64,000 nucleotides of DNA, from assembly GCA_963693315.1 (NCBI GenBank), contig OY856187.1, positions 114,964,437-115,028,436 on the forward strand, given 5' to 3'. A program made the translations under genes and the position numbers. Below, in pieces: positions 45,529 to 56,839 of the stretch. Origin of the DNA: Diogma glabrata. Its lineage: Eukaryota > Arthropoda > Insecta > Diptera > Cylindrotomidae. The stretch's first letter is position 1, and every line of letters begins with the position of its first letter. The notes beneath the pieces were generated by a model. The model ran no database searches. It worked only from the letters and a program-made list of their open reading frames with translations, and was not told where the DNA came from.

Positions 45529-47384
45529 GTATAGATGGAAAATCGAATCAAGTTGCTGATAAAATTAGAAATTTGAACCCGACCTTTTCCGATTGGTTCG
45601 AAACTTCGCTAATCGTTAGAATAACAAAAAAAAGTTATTACGTTTTTTATGTTTTAATTTTTTATTTTTTCACTAGTTTTGACACAGGGTGACTCGAAAT
45701 TTCTTAAGAAATTTAGTGACAGTTAAAGATTAAAATTAAATTGTGCTCGAACGGGTTATTCGATATGAGTAAATTTTTTTGTTTGAAAGGTACTTTGTGT
45801 GGCTTTATAAAAATGTTACACTGACAAAAAAAATTTATATTTTAGATGATTTTTTTTAGTTTTAATTCTTAAAACATGATTTATTTACAAAGTACGTTTT
45901 TGTTTTCTTTCATTTTTTAATATTTTAAAGGTTTATTATTTAATTTATTAATACTAAAATTACAGACATGCGTTATTTTTCGTTTTTGAGAAAAAGGTAT
46001 GTGAGTATATTATTAGTTTGATTATTTTTGTACTTTGTGCCATTTACTAAGAAATGGTTTACCGATTTTATTCAATTTTTTTTGTTTAGAAGGTGTAAAT
46101 AAGATTTAATAAAAAAAATTACACTGAAAAATTTTTTCTCGTTTTACATGAAATTATCAAAAACTAGAATTTTTAGAGATGTCGAAATCCAGAAGTGCTC
46201 TTTTTTTCTTTCCTTTTTTTTGTTTTCAAATACTTAGTTTTTAAATCAAAACATACTCAAATAACAGACAGGGGTTTTGATTCGTTGACGAGAAAACCCC
46301 ATTTGAGTATTTACTAATAAAAGCTAAAAAAGGTTTCGATTTTCTCATAGTTTATAATTTAAAATTGAATTTTTTGATATTTTATGTCTTCACTACAGTA
46401 GTGCTCTTGCTTGAAATGATAATGATGTAATGCGAAAACCACATGCATATATTATTTCAAAAAATTTATAAACTTTGTAATTCTTTTAGAAATTGCTTTA
46501 AATATTTAAAATTTATTTTAACCTATAATATGTAAAAATTAATTATATGAATTGTTTATTGTAATTTAAAACAAAATTCACCATCTATATACCAAATTTC
46601 AGGAAAATCAGCAATTTGCATATTTTTTGTTAGTAAGTATTCAAATGGGTTTGTCTCGTTATCGAAATAAAACTCTTCTCTGTAATTTTAGTATGTTCTA
46701 ATTTTAGTATATTAAAGTATATTTAAAAAAAGAAAACGAAAAAAAGGTGCTTTTGGATTTAGCCATTGTTGACAACACTATTTTTCTACAAATTAAAACT
46801 AAAAAATTTCATGTACAATAGACGAATAATTTTTCAGTGTAATTTTTTTTATCTTCTAAACAAACAAAAATTGAATAAAATCGGTAAACTTGTTCTTAGT
46901 AAATGGCACAAAGTACAAAAAAAAAACAAACTAATAATATACTCAAATGCCTTTTTCTCAAAAACAAAAATAACGCATATCTGTAGTTTTAGTATGTTTT
47001 AAGTAAATAATAAACCTTTAAAATATTGAAAATGAAAGAAAACAAAAAGATACTTCATGAATAAACCATGTTTAAAGAATTAAAATTAAAAAAAAGATCA
47101 TCTAAATATAATTTTTTTTTGTCAGTGTATTTTTATAAACCCACATAAAATAACCTTTCAAACAAAAAAAATTTACTCAAATCAAATAGTTTGAGCACAA
47201 TTTAACTTTAATCTTTAAATGTCACTAAATTTCTTAAGAAATTTCGAGCCACCCTGTGTCAAAGCTAGTGAAAAAACACCTATTATTTTTTTTTTGTTAT
47301 TCTAACGATTACCGAAGTTCAAAAAAATCGGAAAAGGTCGGGTTCACATCATCAGCGTCTTCATTCGATTTTCCATCTATAGTG
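45529..47384. mobile_element. Foldback element with about 600-bp inverted arms
   Basis: Left arm 45529-46165 and right arm about 46800-47384 are imperfect reverse complements. Landmarks are 'atagatggaaaatcgaat', 'gaacccgaccttttccgat', 'tttcttaagaaattt' and 'tggcacaaagtacaaa'. A loop of about 630 bp separates them. The loop and right arm also match 59640-60160, so the element is composite or related to family A. No transposase was found. Confidence 0.75.
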
Positions 47385-47714
47385 AAACTCACTAATTCAC
47401 TTCGTTTTTCTGTTAAACATCGATACGTTCTTCCGAGCACATATTTCCGAACTCAACATCGATACGAAAGTCGATTAACTTTTCTTTTTTCAGACCTTTC
47501 AACTAAATAGCTAGCTTTGCTATGTTTTTATCCTTCAAAACCTGAGAAAGCAGTTCTAGTAGCATCTCTATTAATGGAGTATCCTATGTTCTCTTTTCCT
47601 TCATTTGCGGGTGCACATAAGAAAGTCCGGCTCATTTATTTCATTTATATTAACAGTTATACTTGGGACCAAAGATCAGTCGCGTAAATTTTAAGATTTA
47701 ATTATTGAATGTTA

Positions 47715-48800
47715 ATCAGTTAAATATATGAAGAGACTGAAATCTCAAGGCTGTGAGATTACAAAACTTCGGTCTGTGTTAAAGATATTTATAGAGTTTT
47801 CAGCCAAAGACTTTTACGAGGACATTGTTTTTAGTTTTGGGCCAGCGATGTATATTAAATAACAAACTCTTTGTAAAAGAACAATTTTATCTCTGTGTAG
47901 ATGTTTGTTAAAAAGCTAACCCAAAACATAAATACGTTACTGGAAAATTGTAACAGATCATAAATTAACATAATTTAGTTTAATTTAAATTCCAAAAATA
48001 TTGCAAAAATAATAATAATATCAAAAATTCAAAAATTTCAAAATTCTAAAAATATTTAAAGAAATTATAATAAAATCAAAAATTCAAACTTATTTTCCAA
48101 CTGTTCTTGTTATTCAGAAGTCGTAGAGCGTGGAATCTGAAATCACACAGAAGCTTACTTAAGAAACATCTGCCTCATAATTACAATTTTTTGTTTTTTA
48201 ACCACATTTAATCTGCAACAACTTGGTATTTTCCAACTGTTCCTATAAGATGGGAGGAGTTGAAACTGGGTAGAACCATATTCCATGTTCAATTTTATGT
48301 TCAATTACATTTCATGTCTAACTAATTTTATTTTTTTTTAAATTGGGTTAAAAAATAAATGAAAATCATTCTTTTGACACACTTGACGGTAGTTTTTTGA
48401 CATGCATACTTATAATACAATAATCACATCCTGGTCTCACATACAGATGTCGGCTATCAAGATTTTTCCACATTCAATGTTACTACTCATTATCACTGTA
48501 AATGAACGTTTTTTAAGCAAATTTTTGTGTTTTAACACACTTCATGATTTTGATACACTTCCGGTACAGCTATCGAACAAATCGTCCTTTCATCGCTATT
48601 TCCGTTAAGTTAACCTATTTTTAGAAACAAACATTTTTGAAATCGCTTTAGCGGTTTTCTAGATTTCGTCGGTTGTGACGGCCCGCCGGCAGACAGACAG
48701 ATATTGTTTTTGCTTCTTTAGAATCATTATGACCTTAGGCGTCGAGAAATGCCAAAAAGTGGGGGTAAGATTTTTACTTTTTGCTCAAGATTGCAATACT
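47715..48800 (+). repeat. Interspersed repeat family A, copy 2
   Basis: The copy starts 'gactgaaatctca', includes a short array of 'caaaaattcaaaaatttc', then 'cttttgacacacttgac', 'cttccggtacag', 'gacagacagac' and ends near 'aaaaagtgggggtaaga'. It can be followed in order at 60165-61940. Confidence 0.75.
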
Positions 48801-48907
48801 CTAGTTGTGTCTTAGAAGTTACTTATAAGAATTTGCCTTCATGAAATTTGGACACCTTCATATATTATTTAAAACATTATTATAAACAAAAAAATAATAA
48901 TAATATT

Positions 48908-49990
48908 TTTCTACTACCCAACATAAAAAATCTACTTTCGTTGTTTGTTCATTTAATCGAAAACTTCTTTTTCGTCACCGGTGATAAAAAAACCTATACG
49001 AAATTACTTTCGTACCTAGTGACGAAAGTAACATGAATATCCGTTAAGACAATCAATTGATTGAACGAAATAATTTTGTTAGTGTTAATTTGTCTCTGTT
49101 TGGAGGATGACGTTAATTTATTTTTGAACTATTTACGGACAATTTGCATTAAAAATGTAAAAATAATAATAGTCAACTATATAGTATTCATTCATCTTTT
49201 TAACTAGTACGGTAACAAACAGTTGGTGTTAAGATATTTTTAGAAAATATTATTTCACCTATTTATTTAACAAAAATGAAAAAATTCTCAAACAAAAGTT
49301 TAAAATTCGAGCGAGGCACGAGCGAGAATTTTAATTTGCGAGAGAATAAAATTCATTATTCACGAATCGATTACAATACTTTATTCTCTGACAAAGAATT
49401 GTGTATTATAAAAATAAAAGCATTTTCTTCAATTAAAACAATAAATCTTTATTGTTTTAATTGATAAATCAAATTTCTTAATAAAAAAACCCTGATGATA
49501 AAAAACGCCCTTCTCATACAATCAACCAAGTTCAACTAAACGAACTAAGAGAAATAAAATTAAAATTCGATTTTTGAACAAAACTTATCAAAGCAATTGT
49601 GATTATAATTTGAAAATAATTTTAATGAAATCAAAACTTTTTGACCAATTGGAATCATACCGATTGAATAATGATAATTTTTTTATAAGAAAATTTTCAT
49701 TAGACAATAGGTTAAGTTCATTAGGCTATAAGTTAGAAAACAATACAATAATACATACTATTATTATCGAAAAAACATACAAATAAAGCTGATATAATTA
49801 AATGGAAGAGAATAAAAATATTTATTTTACGTAAAATAATTTAGGTTGTGTTAAAATATATCAAGAATTTACGTAACGTCATACCCATTCGAAAACTAAA
49901 TCAAAACTGATATTTTTATTTTAGAAATCTGAATTTGATTTTGTTTATGACAAAGTACAAACCGCCTACTAGACGCGAAATTCAAAAAAC
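48908..49990 (+). repeat. Repeat family E, copy 1 with an extra 0.5-kb segment
   Basis: 48908-49284 and 49812-49990 match 54351-54985. The 0.5 kb between them is absent there. The left part has a nested hairpin: TTTCGTCAC/GTGACGAAA around TACGAAA/TTTCGTA (48970-49030). The extra segment includes its own inverted repeat, TTAAAATTC/GAATTTTAA, near 49299-49336. The small ORFs inside are AT-rich and not supported as genes. Confidence 0.7.
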
Positions 49991-50105
49991 AACTAGTTGG
50001 GTAGGGTGTGACCATAGCGGCCACGCCAAGAACTTCCCGTTAAGTTAAATAGGTAACATAAAGATATTTTCTTAAAACTTTAATAAATTGAAATTCTCTT
50101 TCTAA

Positions 50106-50563
50106 TACTACGTTCATATTACGATGAAATCAAGCGCGAAATCACCCAAAATTAAAGATTTAAAAAAACTGTTCACATTATCATTAACATGATTAAGTTT
50201 GAAATCTATTTGCACATATTCCAAATCTGTGAAAAAAATTTTAATTTCAGCTATGTTAAAGATATCCAAATAGATTGGTCTGTTTTTTTTTTACTTTTTT
50301 TTGAGTCCAAACCTCCATCTAAAGAAAAATTTTTTTGTATGATTCAAAATTTTATTGAAATTTTGCAATAGCCATCTTTTTATTTGAATTCAAAACAAAA
50401 TATTTGATTTATTAAATGTCACTTTTGAAGTAGGGCTGTATTTTTTTTTCGAAAATCAACTTTCGACATGATTTTAGTTTTGTATGGAAAAATTAATCAA
50501 AACAAGGTGATAATCGAGCTGAAATCAAAAATTGTTTCAAATCATGACAATGTGAACGTAGTA
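50106..50563. mobile_element. 458-bp TIR element (MITE, Harbinger-like TSD)
   Basis: Termini TACTACGTTCATATT and, inverted, TACTACGTTCACATT. TAA flanks both ends (50103-50105 and 50564-50566). No transposase. Confidence 0.7.
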
Positions 50564-50729
50564 TAAGACTTGCAATTAATCGTCATATTTTCATCTTTGG
50601 GTTACACTGGAAAGAAGATTTTCATTGCACCATATATTTAAAAAAACTAACGGTGGAGTCTACTTAAAGTCTACTTTGTCAACGTTGCTAAAATTTTTTC
50701 GATTTTTATCATACAATAACACCATTTTT

Positions 50730-50766
50730 AGGGTTTCGTACTTTGAAAAAGTAAAAACGGTACCCT
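50730..50766. repeat. Hairpin motif 'agggt-cgtac / gtaccct'
   Basis: AGGGTTTCGTAC is answered by GTACCCT across an A-rich loop and is followed by 'gtccgtccg'. This phrase resembles a short repeat common in many insect genomes. Confidence 0.5.
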
Positions 50767-51029
50767 ATTGGTGAGACTTCGGTGTCCGTCCGAATTTCTA
50801 CATAATCGATTTTCTCAAAAACTATAAGTGCTATCAACTTGAAATTTTTAGTTATTCAATGTATTTGTCCACGCCTACTGACAACAAGAAAATTTTGAAT
50901 ATTATTTTTTATCAATATTTTATGGACATTGATAAGGAGATAGTAAAACAAAAGTTTGTTTTAAGGAATCGAGTTTGGTTTAAAAAAATCAAAAAAAATC
51001 CAATCCAAAAAAAATCCAAAAATCCAATC

Positions 51030-51660
51030 CTTGGTTGTTATAATTTCAAATGTTCATTGGAGGGGGTTGAGAGTAAAAATTACGAAAACAAAATATTTTT
51101 GGTCATGTCAAGTGGGGCGTATCATATGAAAGGTTAGTTTTTTTCTAGTCTAAAACAGTTTTTTTTCTAATTTTCGAAAGCACAGTAATGGACTTATTTT
51201 AGAAAAAGTGAAATTTTAGTTGTGTCCCCCCCACTTATCTTCGAACATTACAAAAGAAAAAATTTAAAAAAATTCACGGTTGTAGGAACTTGGAAATAAA
51301 AAATGAAAATTTTTTTTGGTCGTTATAATTTCAATTGTTCTTTGGAGGGGGTTGCGAGTAGAAATTTTGAAAAAAAATATTTTTGACTTGGACAAGTGGG
51401 GTGTCATATGAAAGGTGATTTTTTTGTAGTTCTTAATAATTTTTTTGTATTTTTCGAAAACACGGTTTCTGACTTATTTATAAAAAGGTAAAAAGTTGTT
51501 TCTCTTCCACTCTTTATCTTCGAACATTACAGAAGCGAAAAATTGAAAAAAAATCACGGTTATAGACAATGTTGTAAAGATTGAACGAAAACTATAGCGG
51601 TTAGCTAATTATTTCAGATGTTCCTTAGAGGGGGTTGAGAGAAGAAATTTCGAACAAGTT
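51030..51660. repeat. About 285-bp tandem repeat, two full units and part of a third
   Basis: 'ggagggggttg-gag' recurs at about 51060, 51345 and 51630, with 'atatttttgg/gac...caagtgggg' and 'ttatcttcgaacattaca' between. The ORF at 50859-51137 lies partly in the first unit and has no domain. Confidence 0.7.
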
Positions 51661-51769
51661 GCAAAACGACTATAAACATTACAAAAACCTTATGCTCTAA
51701 ATTTCAACAAAATTAAATGTCAAGACTGAGAAGTCTAAAAAAACAGTTGTTCAACGAACCACAGACATC

Positions 51770-53045
51770 CTCCCCGAATCCTTTGCCAAATTTTGAAAAT
51801 AGCTGATTCAAAATAGCACATTTTCCATATTCAAATAAAACCGGATGCGTTTGCGGCTCATTTTAATTCAAAAGTTTCATCAAGTTTTCATGCGTTTGAG
51901 TAATGAAAATAACGCCTATTTTTCAAATTTTCTTAAAAAAACTCAAAAAGTGAGATAGCAATTATTTATACAAATGTCATTATAAATGGCTGACATGATG
52001 AAAAACAAAGTGGGAGGTAAATGATCTTGATAGCATTATTTATTCTAGTAATACTTGCAAGAGATGATATTCAGTTTTTTGGAAACCTCTAAAAAATAAA
52101 TGTACTGATTTCATTAGAAAAAGACTGGGCTGTAGGTTACACCAAGATATATCGATTGTGACCATTGAAGTTGAAATCGGATCATCCGTTGTTGAGAGAG
52201 CGTTGGACAAATGTTTGTCCACATACGATGATACACACGCACATACCCACATACCCACATACGATGATACACACGCACATACACACACTACATACTGCCA
52301 GCTAAAAATAGCCTAAACAGCTTCAGGTGGTCTTGAAACGTAAAGATATTATAAAAATTTCGATTTCAAAAATCGACCCAAAAACAATAACTTCTCATAT
52401 CGGAAAGTTAATAAACAGTTGACCAGGCAATCTCCTCTCGAACCTCTGACCTTTTTGTCAAATTTAGAAAATAACTCAGGTTTTTGATATTCAAGTAAAC
52501 CCGGATGCGGTTGCAGCTCATTTACATACAAAAGTTTCATCCAGATATCATTCGTTTGCATAAAGAAAATAACACGTAGTTTTTTCATATTTTGTTAAAA
52601 ATCTCAAAAACTAAGATAGCAATGTTTATACAAATGTCATTATAAATGTCTGACATGCTGACAAGCAATATGGAAGCTTCATGACCTTGAAGGCATTATT
52701 TATTAATCTCATGATATTTGCAAGAGACGATTTTCAGTTTTTTGGAAACCACTAAAAAACAAACGATATAATTTCGCTAGAAAAGGACTGGGCTCTAAGT
52801 TACGACAAGATACATCGACTGCGACCATTTTCGTTAAAATCGACCCATCCGTTGTTGAGAAATCGTTGGGCAAAAATTCTCCACGCAGCGATATACACAT
52901 ACATACACACACACACACACATACAGACTGCCAGCTAAAAATAGTCTAAACAGCTTCAGGAGGTCATGAAACGTAAACATATCAAAAAAATTCCGATTTC
53001 GAAAATCGACCCAAAAACAATAACTTCCTATATCGGGAAGTTAAT
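51770..53045. repeat. Direct duplication, two diverged units of about 650 bp
   Basis: Landmarks: 'accggatgcg-ttgc-gctcatt' (51840, 52501), 'tatacaaatgtcattataaatg' (51968, 52627), 'cagttttttggaaacc' (52073, 52733) and 'catccgttgttgag' (52183, 52848). Each ends in a CA-rich microsatellite. The three minus ORFs here are repeat by-products. Confidence 0.8.
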
Positions 53046-53164
53046 AAACCTTCAAAGATGAATTATTTAATGATTTTAAGAACTTTATAGAGTAAAAAGA
53101 ATAACAATATAGGATTTTGTAGTGTAAATAGAATAAAAATATAACATCATGAATAACTATGGAT

Positions 53165-53545
53165 ATGTAAATGGATATGTAAAAAATTCACGAAAAAACA
53201 ATAAGGCTTGTAATTAAAGACAGCTATGTCTTTGACATAAAAATTGAATAATTTATTCATATTGAGTCATCTATTTTTTAATAGCAGAAATATAAATACA
53301 CATATACAATTTCAATTTGTAACAGTGTATGTTTTAAAATGTGAATTGTATGTAATTGTAAATGAAAATGTTTAGTAATTAATAATAATTTTTAAAAAAG
53401 TAGTAGAAAAAGTACAGTCTTCTACTCGCCGAAAATCATATTTTGAATCTCGCGACCATTATCAACCTCGGCTATCGCCTCGGCTGGTAAGCTGTCCTCT
53501 CGTTTCAAAATATGCTGTTTTCGGCATCGTTGAAGAATATACTAT
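53165..53545 (+). repeat. Repeat family D, copy 1, with terminal hairpin
   Basis: Matches 56840-57048 joined to 58556-58740. The right part (53437-53524) is a hairpin: GCCGAAAA, CATATTTTGAA and CCTCGGC on the left; GCCTCGG, TTCAAAATATG and TTTTCGGC on the right. It ends 'atatactatt', like family B hairpins. Confidence 0.75.
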
Positions 53546-54350
53546 TAATTAAAAGGAATTATTTATGGAATTTTATCTGAAACCGTTATTATTTATTTTA
53601 AATAACTACAAAAGTAGGCTAATTCTTATCAAGTTGGTTGAATGATATTTAGAAAAAAAATTCTGTTAAAAAATAGTATTTAATTTAGAAAAGTAGTGAC
53701 ACGATTCAAAAGGCTCAAAAGGAAGCAGCGCTTCCCTAGCATTCAAAGATGTTTCGTCAATAAACTAGATAGATTTTTTTAAGATGTATATTTTGTACTT
53801 GACTCCTAATTAATTTGTATCGCCTATTTTTTGATTAGATTTGTTATATTTTACAACAACAGGTGTGGCCCAGCATGTTTGTAAAAGCACTACTTTTATA
53901 ATTTGTATAGGTAGGGTGAAGCTTGAAATTTAATATAACGGGTATTATTTTGGATTTTTGTTGTTTGGTGTCGTGATTTTACTAAACAAAATTTAAGAGC
54001 TATCTTCATTTCTAATGTTTGTTCGTGTGTTGGTTTTAACGGGGCGTATAAAATAAATAAAAGGTTCATGTGTCAGTTGAAACTGTTATTAAACCTTTAT
54101 TAAAGTAAGATCATAAAACTCAATCTTATCTTCTCATCTTAGATTTAGATTTTTTATTAGACTGTCAAAGTTGTAGTGTCAAATAGGCATATTAGTCAAT
54201 CACCAGTTTTAGTAATTGTGGACTGTGGTACCAGCAGTTTGAATAAACAAGCTTTTTGAATTTTTTTCATTGCATTGAAACTAAGAGATGTGATTTTAGG
54301 AGCTCAATAAATCAGACTTTGCATAGGATTTATGGATAAAAAATACGTTT

Positions 54351-54985
54351 TTCTACTACCCAACATAAAAAATCTACTTTCGATGTTTGTTCATTGCATC
54401 GAAAACTTCTTTTTCGTCACCGCTGATAAAAAACCTATACGAATTACTTTCGTACCTAGTGACGAAAATTATTTTTTAAAAGCCATCTATTTTCTAATTT
54501 CTTAACTAGAATAAAATATGCTACAATACTCGTTAAGTGAATCGATTGATTGAATGAAATAATTTTGTTAGTGTTAATTTGTCTCTGTTTGGAGGATGAT
54601 GATAATTTATTTTTGAATTATTTACGGACAATTTACATTAAAATTGTAAAAATAATAACAGTTAAATATATAATATTCATATATTCTTTTTAAATAGTAT
54701 GATAAAAAACAGTTGCTGTTAAGATTTTTTTTAAAATATTATTTCACCTATTTATTTAACATAAATGAAAAAAAAATATTTATTTTACATAAAATAATTT
54801 AGGTTGTGTTAAAATATATCAAGAATTTACGTAACGTCATACCCAATCAAAAACTAAATCAAAAATATTTTTATTTTAGAAATAAGAAATCTGAATTCTG
54901 AAATCTGAATTTGATTTTGTTTATGACAAAGTACAAACCGTCTTTAATTATAAACCTACTAGACGTGAAATTCAAAAAACAATAA
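54351..54985 (+). repeat. Repeat family E, copy 2 (short form)
   Basis: Lacks the 0.5-kb segment of copy 1. Next to it, 54978-55100 repeats 53045-53160. Confidence 0.7.
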
Positions 54986-55422
54986 ACCTTTAAAGATGTA
55001 TTATTTAATGATTTTAAGAACTTTATAGAGTAAATAGAACAATAATATAGGATTTTGTAGTGTAAATAGAATAAAAATATAACATCATGATTAACTATAT
55101 GTAGTATGTAGAGTATGCAGAACCGAAGCATTTTTTAGAACCGGTTTTTCGGAGCTAGATTTTTTCAAACCCGTGTACCCGGTTCTGGACCCGGTTCTGA
55201 AAATGTTTAAATTAAAAACTATTAAAAAATCATTATAATTTAGAAAAACGTTTTAATTTTTTTTAAAATCCATTTTATTTAACAAAAAATTACATTATAA
55301 TTTAGAAAAACCTTTTAATTTTTTTTAAAATCCTTTTATTCAACAAAAAATCTTTGATAAATCCAATGAAAAATAAATTCATTCGAGTTTGGTTTCTAAC
55401 TTGCCATTGCTGCCCAAATTAT

Positions 55423-55745
55423 CGATCATGCCTTCATGGTTGCATCAGCTGATATTAATGTTGCATCACTGCGTCATAGTGCTTCCGCAGCTAACTTTAT
55501 AGGTGCAAGCGTTGTCACCAAAATGTTAATCATCTCCCATTCATGTTCTTCAAACGAAATTGTTGAATTGAGATCGATTAAGGGTTTTAAAATGCTGTTT
55601 TTTACTTTATAAAAACGTTCTAGCATAAGATAAAGGCTGTTCCATCGTGTCCTTACATCAATCATTAATTGAATTTCTTTACCAAATTCTTCTTTAATGT
55701 ATTTCTGAAGAATGTCATCGTTTTCTGTTGGTGATCTTAATCACT
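55423..55745 (-). pseudogene. hAT transposase fragment
   Basis: The minus strand reads MIDVRTRWNSLYLMLERFYK with an upstream extension (DDILQKYIKEEFG) and continues to KLAAEAL, a stop, then RSDATLISADA. This is the conserved stretch before the C-terminal dimerisation region of hAT-family transposases. The 5' catalytic part and the C-terminal end are missing. It is a fragment with at least one stop. Confidence 0.75.
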
Positions 55746-55959
55746 CACAAAATCTCTCAAAATTTTATTTTTTACGCCAAAAGTGTAAAAGTTTTGTTTA
55801 TTTAACATTATGCCCGTCGCATATTGCCGCTATCTCATAAGAAAGGGAATTAAGGAAAACTCGTTATGAAAATATCGAATTTACATTGTGTCATTTTTAT
55901 TGGAACTTATTTATTTTAATATGGAAAAAATTTCAAAATCTCGTTTTAATTCTATTTAT

Positions 55960-56300
55960 TTATTCAAATATTTGTGAGTACACTATATTTTTTGTTTTTA
56001 CGTCTAGTGCAAACACGAATAAATCAGAAGGTTTTCCTAACGCGTCAGCCACATACAGTTGTCCATGTGAGAAGCACGGATTCTCCAAATCTAGTCCACA
56101 TAATTGCAGTAACTGTCCTTGTGCTTTGTTGATCGTCATTGCAAATGCGAGTTGCACTGGAAACTAAACGTTTGAATTCAAATACCATATCTGTTGGGAT
56201 CATTGGCAACACTACATCTTCCCCTTCGAATTTTCCATTTAAAATCGTAGCTTTAATGGCATTGTTCATCATCTTTTTCACCGAAAATTTCAAAAAAAAT
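55960..56300 (-). pseudogene. Helitron Rep/helicase C-terminal fragment
   Basis: Minus strand: IKATILNGKFEGEDVVLPMI, then after a frameshift near 56155 [31 protein letters not shown] and [10 protein letters not shown]. These are the last helicase motifs (V and VI) of Helitron-type Pif1-like helicases, which unwind DNA during rolling-circle transposition. A conserved Arg-containing segment after LYVA is altered. No Rep domain is present. Confidence 0.8.
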
Positions 56301-56321
56301 TGTGCAATTTCAAAATATTTG

Positions 56322-56400
56322 GAATCACAATATGTGTCACAACAACACATAAAAACCTTTTCAGACCTAGGTTCCACAACATCATGCTTTTTAAGACGTT
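56322..56400 (-). repeat. LINE 3' tail fragment
   Basis: The reverse complement contains 'gacctaggtctgaaaagg' and 'tatgtgttgttgtgacacatatt', matching 9785-9850. It abuts the Helitron fragment, so the joined ORF over both is a fusion of two elements. Confidence 0.65.
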
Positions 56401-56839
56401 GATGAACGCAAATTTCTTTTTTTTTTTTGTTTTTTATATTCTTCTTAAAGAATGGAAAACTAAATAATAAATCCTTTCACATAATAACCTACGACATAGG
56501 GAAATATTTCATGATAGGATGGAGGAAACAAAAATAAAACACATTTTTTTAAATTTGCAGGAACAAAGCTAAAATTTGGTTCATATCTTCGAGCAAGCAC
56601 AAAAGTTCATTCTTTAAAAAAAATATAAAAAATTAAAAAAATTTCATCAAAACCTTAGTCCATCAAATCCTTAGAAAGCATGTCAAAGAATATTCCATAT
56701 CTAAAACTAAGGGTGCTATCGTGGATTGAAATCCGCCAGCACAACTAAAACATCACTTATCCCCTTATATCAGTGACATCTAATTGCCATTGCCAATGGT
56801 CTACGATATCTCACGTTAACTGATTTACCAATAGCAGGT
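56401..56839. other. Non-coding interval
   Basis: T runs and an inverted pair around 'aaagaatg'/'cattcttt' (56446 and 56609). No gene. Confidence 0.4.

Noticed and set aside
55140..55215. Direct repeats of 'cccggttctg' as a regulatory array
   Set aside because: Only a few imperfect units without context; too short to support a call.
56045..56377. A 110-codon ORF as one gene
   Set aside because: It joins a LINE 3' tail to a Helitron helicase fragment; the frame is accidental.
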